From Streptomyces sp. YIM 130001 (GTDB lineage: Bacteria; Actinomycetota; Actinomycetes; Streptomycetales; Streptomycetaceae): 64,000 nucleotides of DNA. The notes beneath the pieces were generated by a model. That model was not told the origin of the DNA. It did not search any database and saw only the letters and a list, made by a program, of their open reading frames with translations. Every line of letters begins with the position of its first letter. Within the stretch, counting starts at the first letter, position 1. Position numbers and translations under genes: made by a program. Of the stretch, positions 1 to 8,900 are shown piece by piece. The stretch covers positions 124,001-188,000 of the forward strand of contig NZ_KZ984558.1 of the NCBI RefSeq assembly GCF_003574445.1, in the 5' to 3' direction.

Positions 1-1
1 A

Positions 2-3000
2 CGCGAGCTCAAGCCCAGCCACGCGATCATCGCCGGCGGCCGGCCCGCACAGGCGGCAGCCCTCGAGGCGGAAGGCATCTCCGCCTTCCTTCACGTGCCG
101 TCGCCCGGCCTGCTGCGGCAGTTCCTCGCCGCGGGAGCCAGGAAGTTCATCTTCGAGGGCGCCGAATGCGGGGGACACATCGGCCCGCGCAACAGCTTCC
201 CGCTCTGGGAGGCGCAGACCGAGGTGCTGCGCGCCTTCGTCGCCGAGAACGGGGAACGGGCGGCCGCCGAACTCACCGTGCTCTTCGCCGGCGGCATCCA
301 CGACGACCGCTCGGCCGCCATGGCCGCCACCGTCGCCGCCCCGCTCGTCGAGAAAGGCGCCGCTTTCGGCGTCCTGATGGGCACCGCGTATTTGTTCACC
401 GACGAAGCGGTCGGCGCCGGCGCCATCAAGCCGCTCTTCCAGCGCCGGGTGCGCAGCGCGGAACGCACCCAGCTCCTGGAGACCGCGCCCGGGCACGCCA
501 CCCGCTGCGCGGCCAGCCACATCACCCACGACTTCGCCGCCCTGCGCAGTGAACTCGCCGCGAACGGCGTCCCGGACCGGGAAGCCTGGGAACAGCTCGA
601 GCGCTTCAACGTCGGACGCCTCCGGCTCGCCTCCAAGGGCGTCGAACGCGTCGGCGACGTCCTGCACGACGTCGATGAGGAGCGCCAGGACGCCGAAGGC
701 ATGTTCATGGCCGGAGAGGTCTGCGTACTGCGGACCGGCACCACCACCCTCGCCGCCCTGCACGAGAACGTCACCCGCGGCGCCGCCGACCTGCTGCACC
801 AGCGGGCGGACCGCCCGCACCCCGAAGCCCCGGAGACCGAGACCGCGCCACCGCCGCTGCGTGTCGCCGTGGTCGGCATGTCCGCCATGTTCCCGGGTGC
901 CCCGGATCTCGCCGAGTTCTGGTCCAACGTGGTCAGCGGCAAGGACAGCGTCACCGAGGTTCCCACCCATCGGTGGGACCCCGCCCAGTACTACGACCCC
1001 GAGGGCGACGGCGAGCAGACGCCTTCGCGCTGGGGCGGATTCCTGCCCGAGATCCCCTTCGACCCGCTGCGCTACGGCATACCGCCCGCGGCCCTGCCCA
1101 GCATCGAACCCGTACAGCTGCTCGCCCTCGAGGCAGCCCGCCGCGCCCTCGCTGACGCCGGGTACGAGGGCTCCGAGGCCGACCACCGGCGCACCTCCGT
1201 GATCTTCGGCGCCGAGGCGGGCAGCGATCTGTCCAACGCCACCACGCTGCGCACCGTACTGCCCGCCTACACCGGCACGCTGCCGCCCGGGCTCGACGCC
1301 CAACTCCCGCGCCTGACCGAGGACTCCTTCCCCGGGATGCTCGCCAACGTCATCGCCGGCCGCATCGCGAACCGGCTCGACCTCGGCGGCGCCAACTACA
1401 CCGTCGACGCCGCCTGCGCCTCCTCCCTGACCGCCGTCGACACCGCCTGCAAGGAACTCACCGCCGGTACCAGCGACTTGGTGCTGTGCGGCGGAGCCGA
1501 CCTGCACAACGGCATCAACGACTACCTGCTCTTCTCCTCCGTGCACGCCCTGTCGCCCACCGGCCGCTCGGCCACCTTCGACGCGCGCGCAGACGGCATC
1601 GCGCTCGGCGAAGGAGTCGCCTGCGTCGCCCTCAAACGCCTCGCGGACGCCGAACGCGACGGCGACCGCATCTACGCCGTCATCGACGGTGTCGGCAGTG
1701 CCAGCGACGGCCGGGCCCTCGGCCTCACCGCCCCCCGCCCCGAGGGCCAGCGCTCGGCACTCACCCGCGCCTACCGCAACGCCCGTGTCGCACCTTCCGA
1801 AGTCGGCCTGGTGGAAGCACATGGCACCGGCACCGTGGTCGGTGACCGCACCGAACTCGGCACGCTCACCGAGGTGTTCACGGAATCAGGCGCGCGCCCC
1901 GGCAGCTGCGCCATCGGCTCGGTCAAGTCCCAGATCGGGCACACCAAATGCGCCGCGGGCCTCGCCGGACTCATCAAGACCACACTCGCCCTCCACCACG
2001 GAGTCAAACCGCCCACCCTGCACCTGTCCGAACCCAACCCGGCCTGGGACCGCGACAGCAGCCCCTTCGCCTTCCACACCACCGCCGCACCCTGGGCCAC
2101 CGAAGCCGGCAAGCGCATCGCCGGAGTCAGTGCCTTCGGCTTCGGCGGCACCAACTTCCATGTCGTACTCCGGGCCCACGAACAGGCACCCGAGGCACAT
2201 GCCCTGCACGCCTGGCCCGCCGAGCTCTTCACCTTCCGAGGCCGCGACGAGGAAGCGGCGCGCGAGGCCGCCCGCGCCCTCGGCGATCGCGTCGCCGAAG
2301 GAGGCCCCTGGCGACTGCGCGACCATGCCCGCAACGCCTCCTGGCTGAGCGACCAGGCCGCGCTGCGAGGCGAGCCGGTGCGCATCGCCGTGGTCGCCCG
2401 GGACATCGCCCGACTGCCCGAGTTGCTGCGCCGGGCCGCCGACGGCGAACACGCCCCGGGCGACGGACTGCACGCCGCCCACGCAGTGTCCCAGGAGGTG
2501 CGGGACGGGCGGCTGGCCTTCCTGTATCCGGGGCAGGGCAGCCAACGACCCGGTATGTTCGCCGACTTGTTCGTCGCCTTCCCCGAGTTGCACCGGTACC
2601 TGCGTCTCGGCTCCCGCTGGGCCGGCACCGTCTTCCCGCCGGCCGCACTCGACAAGGCCGCGGAACGCCAGGCACGCGCCCGGATCACCGACACGGACGT
2701 CGCTCAGCCGGCGCTCGGCCTCACCGCCCTGGCCGCCACCGACCTGCTCGGCACGCTCGGCGTACGCCCGGACATGGCCGGCGGGCACAGCTACGGCGAA
2801 CTGGCCGCCCTGGCCGCCGCTGACGTCCTGAACCCGGCCGAGCTGCTGGACGCCAGCGCCGCCCGCGCCGCGGCCATCCTCGGCCGGCTCCCGGACGACG
2901 ACCCGGGCACCATGGCCGCCGTCGGTGCGTCCGCGGCTCGGGTCGAGGAGGTGCTGCAGCTTGCCGGCCTCGCCGACGACGTGGTGGCCGCCAACCACAA

Positions 3001-5983
3001 CTCCCCCGAGCAGACGGTGATTTCGGGCCCGACCCGTTCGGTGACCGCTGCCGTCACCCATCTCGGGGACGCCGGCCTCACGGCCAGAACGCTCAAGGTC
3101 GCCTGCGCCTTCCACAGCCCGCTGCTCGCCGGAGCCGGCGACGACTTCGGCACCCACCTCGCCCAACTCCCCTTGGAATCCGGCGTCTTCCCGGTCTGGT
3201 CGAACCGGACCGCGGCTCCCTACCCCAGCGACCCGGAAGGGATCCGCGCCGAACTCGCGCAGCAGATCGGCTCTCCTGTGCGCTTCGCCGAGCAGATCGA
3301 GTCGATGTACGAGGCGGGCGCCCGCGTCTTCGTCGAGGCCGGACCAGGATCCGTCCTGAGCCGACTGGTGAGCAACGTGCTCGGCGACCGACCCCACCGC
3401 ACCGTGCCCCTGGAACAGGGCCCCGATGCGGCCGGACTTCCCGGGCTCCTCACCGCGCTCGCCCACCTCGCCGTCAGCGGAGTCGACGTCCGCACCCGCC
3501 GCCTCTTCACCGGCCGCGACACCCGGGACCCGGCCACCGCCGAGGCAGTACGGCCCCCCGCGTTCACCGTCGACGGCCAACTGCTGCGCCGCGCCGACGG
3601 CAGCTCCCCACCGCACGCCCTGCAACCGGCCCGACCCGTGACGGAGTTCACCGTGCCCGACCAGCACCAGGTCCACCCGGCGCCAGCCGGACCCGAAGAA
3701 CTGATAACGGACTTCCTGCGCAGCAGCCGGGACCTGGTCGCCGCGCAACGCGACGTGCTGCTGTCCTACCTCGGAGCTCCCGAACTCCCCGGCGAACAAA
3801 CTCGGTTCACGAGTCAGGTGCCGGAGTCGCCGGCTGCGAGGCCGACGATGGAGCGCGTCGTCGAGCCGCAGGCGACCAGCGAGCCGCAGCCCACGTCCGG
3901 CGCGGCCGTGCTGGACACGGTGCTGGCCGTGGTCGCGGAGCGCACGGGGTATCCGGTGGACATGATCGAGCCCGGGCTCGATCTGGAGGCCGACCTGAGT
4001 ATCGACTCCATCAAACGCGTCGAGATCGCCGGCGAACTCGCCGTCCGGCTCGGACTGCCGGTCGAGGGCGGCGCCCAACTCGACGAGCTGAGCGCGGCCC
4101 GCACCGTCGAAGGCATCGCCGGGCTCCTGACCGAACGCATCGGCGGAGTGTCCCTTGCACATGACGCACCCAACTCACCCGCCGCACTTCCGGCGCCCGT
4201 CGGGCCGGCGGCCGTGCTGGACACCGTGCTGGCCGTGGTCGCGGAGCGCACGGGCTATCCGGTGGACATGATCGAGCCCGGGCTCGATCTGGAGGCCGAC
4301 CTCAGCGTCGACTCCATCAAGCGCACCGAGATCGCCGGCGAACTCGGCGCCCGGCTCGGCCTGGACGCCGAGACGGCCGACCTGGAGCGACTCAGTACCG
4401 CGCGCACCGCGGCCGCCCTGGCCGAGCTCATCGGCGAGGCGCTCGGCGGGCCGTCGCCGAGCGGCGAGGCACCGGCAGCCTCGACGCCGACGCAGGAAGC
4501 GTCGAGCGCCGACGACGACCGTTCCACCGCTGTCCAGGTCGTGGCACCGGAACGGCTCACCTTCACCGAACGCGACCTCGAGCCCGTCACCGCGAGCCCC
4601 GCCCGCGGCAGCCGCGTACAGCTCATCGGAGGCGGCGACACCGCACGAGAACTGGCCGCCCTGCTGCACGAGGACGGCGTCCACACCGAACTGCTGCCGA
4701 CCGGACAGCATCCGGCCACCCGCGCCGACGCCGTGATCCACCTCGGCGCACTCGACAGCGGCGACCCCCTGCTGCCCGACGCGTTCCCGCTGTACCAGCG
4801 CATCCTGGCCGACCCGCCGCAGCGCCTGCTCACCGTCGACCGACGCGGCAGCGGCGCACCCAGCGGACTGCGCGGCTTCCACCGCTCGGTGGCCCGCGAG
4901 TACCCGCAGGTCTGCACCACCCTGGTCGAAGTGCCGGGCACAGCCACACCGTCCGAGACGGCCCGGGCGCTGCGCGCCGAACTCGCGGTCGCCGACGCCG
5001 ACGCCGAACCCGTGGTCCTCGCCCGCGAGGGCCGCCGCCACGCCCTGCACCTCGCCCCCGCCCCGCTCGGCGCCGTCGCCGCCACCGGAGCCGGACCCGC
5101 CGGTGACGGAGCGGCGGAGGCCGATGCCGCGGGCCTCGACCGGGCATCGGTGGTCCTGCTCGTCGGTGGGGCCCGCGGCATCACCGCGCGGTTCGCCCGC
5201 ACCCTCGCCGCAGCGACCCGCTGCCGCCTGGTCCTGGCCGGCCGTACCCCCGAGCCCACCGGCCCGGAGGACCCCCTCACCGCCGCGGCCGGGGACCGCG
5301 CCGGCCTGCGTGCCGCGCTGCTCGCCTCGGGAGCCACCCGCACCCCGGCCGATACGGAACGCCGGGTCGGCGCCCTGCTCGCCGAGCGCGAGGTGCGGGC
5401 CACGCTGGCCGCACTGCGCGACCTCGGCAGCGAAGCCCAGTACCACCGCGTCGACGTCACCGACGCCGAGGCGGTCGGCGCACTGGTCAAGGACGTGCAC
5501 GCGCAGTACGGACGCCTCGACGGCCTCGTCCACGCGGCCGGTGTCATCGAGGACCGGCTGATCGCGGACAAGTCGCCGGACTCCTTCGCCCGGGTCTTCG
5601 CGACCAAGGCGGACGGCGCCCGCACCGTCCTCGACGCCGTCGACACCCTGGCGGAAGGTCCCCGCTTCGCGGTCCTGTTCGGCAGCATCGCCGCCGCGCT
5701 CGGCAACCGCGGCCAGAGCGACTACGCCGGCGCCAACGACGTACTCGAGGAACTGGGCCGCCGCTGGTCCACCCCCGAGCGGCGCGGACTGACCGTGCAC
5801 TGGGGGCCCTGGGCGGCGTCCGACACCGGCGGCGGAATGGTCACCCCCGAGCTGATGCGCTCGTACGCGGCCCGCGGCATCAAGCTCATCGACCTCGACG
5901 AGGGACCGCTCAGCCTGCTGCGTGAACTCGCCTACGGCGCACCGGACGAGCACGCCGTCGTCTACACCGCGTCCGGGTGGTGA
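2..5983 (+). CDS. Multidomain lipid/polyketide synthase, PfaD-like ER fused to KS-AT-ACP-ACP-KR (5' partial)
   Basis: The frame is open to the left edge, so the N-terminus is missing. Residues are counted from the ATG at 95. Domains in order: the C-terminal part of a nitronate-monooxygenase/PfaD-type FMN TIM-barrel (to about 235, motif FEGAECGGHIGPRNS); KS (about 255-700) with Cys441 in DAACASS, His576 in VEAHGTGT and His616 in IGHT; AT (about 805-1120) with Ser899 in GHSYGE and His1007; the helical pre-ACP linker typical of PUFA-type synthases; two ACPs with Ser1305 and Ser1407 in the LEADLS-DSIKR context; and KR (about 1670-1960) with Ser1864 and Tyr1877. In marine PUFA synthases the ER (PfaD) is a separate protein and PfaA is KS-AT-ACPn-KR; here they are joined. 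No thioesterase is present. The next gene begins 5 nt downstream. The role in an iterative reducing lipid synthase is inferred from the domains; the product is unknown. Confidence 0.88.
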   Translation, partial: RELKPSHAIIAGGRPAQAAALEAEGISAFLHVPSPGLLRQFLAAGARKFIFEGAECGGHIGPRNSFPLWEAQTEVLRAFVAENGERAAAELTVLFAGGIHDDRSAAMAATVAAPLVEKGAAFGVLMGTAYLFTDEAVGAGAIKPLFQRRVRSAERTQLLETAPGHATRCAASHITHDFAALRSELAANGVPDREAWEQLERFNVGRLRLASKGVERVGDVLHDVDEERQDAEGMFMAGEVCVLRTGTTTLAALHENVTRGAADLLHQRADRPHPEAPETETAPPPLRVAVVGMSAMFPGAPDLAEFWSNVVSGKDSVTEVPTHRWDPAQYYDPEGDGEQTPSRWGGFLPEIPFDPLRYGIPPAALPSIEPVQLLALEAARRALADAGYEGSEADHRRTSVIFGAEAGSDLSNATTLRTVLPAYTGTLPPGLDAQLPRLTEDSFPGMLANVIAGRIANRLDLGGANYTVDAACASSLTAVDTACKELTAGTSDLVLCGGADLHNGINDYLLFSSVHALSPTGRSATFDARADGIALGEGVACVALKRLADAERDGDRIYAVIDGVGSASDGRALGLTAPRPEGQRSALTRAYRNARVAPSEVGLVEAHGTGTVVGDRTELGTLTEVFTESGARPGSCAIGSVKSQIGHTKCAAGLAGLIKTTLALHHGVKPPTLHLSEPNPAWDRDSSPFAFHTTAAPWATEAGKRIAGVSAFGFGGTNFHVVLRAHEQAPEAHALHAWPAELFTFRGRDEEAAREAARALGDRVAEGGPWRLRDHARNASWLSDQAALRGEPVRIAVVARDIARLPELLRRAADGEHAPGDGLHAAHAVSQEVRDGRLAFLYPGQGSQRPGMFADLFVAFPELHRYLRLGSRWAGTVFPPAALDKAAERQARARITDTDVAQPALGLTALAATDLLGTLGVRPDMAGGHSYGELAALAAADVLNPAELLDASAARAAAILGRLPDDDPGTMAAVGASAARVEEVLQLAGLADDVVAANHNSPEQTVISGPTRSVTAAVTHLGDAGLTARTLKVACAFHSPLLAGAGDDFGTHLAQLPLESGVFPVWSNRTAAPYPSDPEGIRAELAQQIGSPVRFAEQIESMYEAGARVFVEAGPGSVLSRLVSNVLGDRPHRTVPLEQGPDAAGLPGLLTALAHLAVSGVDVRTRRLFTGRDTRDPATAEAVRPPAFTVDGQLLRRADGSSPPHALQPARPVTEFTVPDQHQVHPAPAGPEELITDFLRSSRDLVAAQRDVLLSYLGAPELPGEQTRFTSQVPESPAARPTMERVVEPQATSEPQPTSGAAVLDTVLAVVAERTGYPVDMIEPGLDLEADLSIDSIKRVEIAGELAVRLGLPVEGGAQLDELSAARTVEGIAGLLTERIGGVSLAHDAPNSPAALPAPVGPAAVLDTVLAVVAERTGYPVDMIEPGLDLEADLSVDSIKRTEIAGELGARLGLDAETADLERLSTARTAAALAELIGEALGGPSPSGEAPAASTPTQEASSADDDRSTAVQVVAPERLTFTERDLEPVTASPARGSRVQLIGGGDTARELAALLHEDGVHTELLPTGQHPATRADAVIHLGALDSGDPLLPDAFPLYQRILADPPQRLLTVDRRGSGAPSGLRGFHRSVAREYPQVCTTLVEVPGTATPSETARALRAELAVADADAEPVVLAREGRRHALHLAPAPLGAVAATGAGPAGDGAAEADAAGLDRASVVLLVGGARGITARFARTLAAATRCRLVLAGRTPEPTGPEDPLTAAAGDRAGLRAALLASGATRTPADTERRVGALLAEREVRATLAALRDLGSEAQYHRVDVTDAEAVGALVKDVHAQYGRLDGLVHAAGVIEDRLIADKSPDSFARVFATKADGARTVLDAVDTLAEGPRFAVLFGSIAAALGNRGQSDYAGANDVLEELGRRWSTPERRGLTVHWGPWAASDTGGGMVTPELMRSYAARGIKLIDLDEGPLSLLRELAYGAPDEHAVVYTASGW
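3905..4340 (+). repeat. Tandem ACP-coding duplication, 306-bp period
   Basis: About 130 nt around each ACP serine codon (from about 3905 and from about 4211) are nearly identical at DNA level, with only a handful of mismatches. The copies are exactly 306 bp (102 codons) apart. The sequence between the two conserved blocks has diverged. This indicates a recent internal duplication or gene conversion of the ACP module. Confidence 0.85.
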
Positions 5984-5988
5984 CCGGC

Positions 5989-8900
5989 ATGGCAACCCCC
6001 GACCGGCCGGACGGCGGCGGCCAGGTCCCGGTCGCGGTGGTCGGCATGGAGGTCTTCCTGCCGGGCGCCCCCGACCTGGCCGCGTACTGGCACAGCATCC
6101 GCAACGCGGTCGACGCGGTCACCGAGGTGCCCGCGGACCGCTGGGACGCCGACACGTTCTACGATCCCACCGCCGGGCCGCGCAGCGACCGCTTCTACTG
6201 CCGGCGCGGTGGATTCGTGGACGCCAGTGCCGAGTTCGACCCGACCCGCTTCGGCATGATGCCGAACTCGGTGCCCGGGACCGAACCGGACCAGTTGATC
6301 GCCCTCGATGTGGCACACCGCTCTATCGAGGACGCGGGCGGCGAGCGGGTGCTGCCCGCCCGCCGCGAACGGGCGGGCATCGTCCTCGGCCGCGGCGGCT
6401 ACCTCACCCCGGGCCTCGTCCGCCTGGACCAGCGCGTGCGCACCGCCAATCAGCTCGTCCACACCCTGCGCGAGCTCGCGCCGCAACTGGACGAGAGCCA
6501 ACTCGAGGCCGTACGAGCCGAGTTCACCGCACGACTTGGCCCGGAACAACCCGAGTCGGCCATCGGGCTCGTCCCCAACCTGGTCGCCTCCCGCGTCGCC
6601 AACCGTCTCGACCTGCGCGGCCCCGCCTACACCGTCGACGCCGCCTGCGCCTCGTCCCTGGTCGCCGTCGACCATGCCGTACGCGAACTCGGCTCCGGAC
6701 GCTGCGACGTGATGCTCGCCGGCGGCGTCCACCACTGCCACGACCTGACCCTGTGGAGCGTGTTCACCCAGCTCGGCGCGCTCTCCCGCAGCGAGCGCAT
6801 CAGACCGCTGCACCGGGATGCGGACGGCGTCCTGATCGGCGAGGGTACCGGCGTCGTCGTCCTCAAGCGACTCGACGACGCCCGGCGCGACGGTGACCGT
6901 GTCTACGCAGTGCTGCGTGGTACGGGCGTCGCGGGGGACGGGCGGTCGGCGAGCCTGTTCAACCCCGATCCCGGCGGTCAGATCCGTGCCGTACGACAGG
7001 CCTGGGACGCCGCCGGACTCGACCCGCGGGCCGCCGACGCGCTGCAGCTCCTGGAGGCGCACGGCACCGCCACACCGGCCGGCGACCGCGCCGAACTCGC
7101 CACTGTGGCCGAGGTGTTCGGTCCCGCAGCCGGTGAGCGCGCGGTCATCGGATCAGTGAAGTCGCAGATCGGGCACACCATGCCCGCCGCGGGCATCGCC
7201 GGCCTCGTCAAGGCCGCGCTCGCCCTGTATCACGAGGAACTCCCGCCGACGCTGCACTGCGACGACCCGAGTCCGGCCCTGGACGGCACCCGGTTCGCCC
7301 CGCTGGACCGGGCGCGGCCCTGGCGCGAGGTCGCGGGCGGAGCTCCGCGGCGTGCCGCCGTGAACGCCTTCGGCTTCGGCGGCATCAACGCCCACGTCGT
7401 ACTGGAACAGCCGGCTCCCGTGCCGACCCGCCGCCCCCGCGCCACGGTCACCGAACCGGAGCGGGTGCTGCGGCTCGCCGCCCCCACCACCGACGAGCTG
7501 GCCGCCCGTCTCGCCGCGCACGACGGCGAGGTGCTCGCCGCGGGACTGCCCGAGACCAGGGCCGCCGCGAACCAGGGCGGCCGAGTCCGGCTCGGCATCG
7601 TCGACCCCACCGCCCGCAGGCTCAAGCTGGCCCGCAAGGCCGTCGCCAAGGGCGAGCCCTGGCGCGGCCGCAGCGACGTGTGGTTCACGCCACGGCCGGT
7701 GCTCGGCGCGTCCGGCGGGCGAACGGCCTTCCTCTTTCCGGGCCTGGAGGCCGAGTTCGACGCGAAGGTGGAGAAACTCGCTCAACGCTTCGGTCTCGAC
7801 TGGGAGTTCGGGGCAGGCGCACCGGTCGGCGACGTCGGCCGGCACGGCGCGGCCGTCTTCCAGCTCGGCCGACTGCTCGACTCGGCCCTGCGCCGTATCG
7901 GCGTGACACCGGACGCGGTCGCCGGCCACAGCGTGGGGGAGTGGACCGCGATGGCGGCCGCGGGGGTGCACGCGCCCGAGGAGGTCGACGCCTTCCTGGC
8001 GGGCTTCGACCCGGATGCGCTACGGGTGCCCGGCCTCGCGTTCGCGGTGCTCGGCACCCGCGCCGATCAAGTCCTCGGTCGCCTCGCCGGCCGCGGCGAC
8101 GTGGTTCTCTCGCACGACAACGCCCCCAGCCAGTCCATGATCTGCGGGCCCGAGGCCGCGGTCACCGAGCTGGTGGCGGCCTTCCGGGCCGACGGGGTCA
8201 TCGCGCAGGTGCTGCCGTTCCGCTCCGGCTTCCACACGCCGATGCTCGCCCCGTATCTGGACCCGATCCGGCGTGCCGCCGACACATACACCGTGCACGC
8301 CCCGCACGTACCTGTCTGGTCGGCCACCACCGCCGAGCCGTTCCCCGTCGAACCCGCCGCGGTCCGCGACCTGTTCGTACGGCACCTGCTCGAACCCGTG
8401 CGCTTCCGGCAGCTGATCCTCGCCCAGTACGCGGCGGGATTCCGGGCCTTCGTCACGCTCGGCGCCGGGCAACTCGGCTCACTCGTCGACGAGACCCTCG
8501 CGGGACGCGACCGGCTCGTGGTGCCCGCGCACTCGACCGCCCGCGACAGCCTCGACCAGCTGCGTCGAGTGGCCACGGCGCTGTGGACGGAGGGCGCGGC
8601 GCCCGATGCCACCGCGCTGACCGGCGATCGGCAGCCCTCCCGCACCCCTCGGGCGAGCCGCCCTGGACGCCCGGGGATCCGCCTCGATCTCGGCGGGGCT
8701 CTGGTGTCACTGCCGGAGCGGTCCCACGGCCTGCTCGAACCGGGAACGCATGCCGGCCCCGAGACGGGCCGCGCGGCATCACCCGCGCCCCGAGTCATCC
8801 CCGAACCCGTCCGGTCAACTCGACGTAAGGGCAAGGGTGTTGTCCCCCCGGAGCCCACGCCCGCGCACGCTCGTGCGCACGAGGGGCGCGGGAATCCGGC

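Noticed and set aside
1886..4162. Long open frame on the minus strand opposite the first synthase
   Set aside because: It mirrors conserved KS-AT-ACP coding sequence and its translation is low-complexity and Gly/Arg-rich, as expected for antisense frames in very GC-rich DNA.
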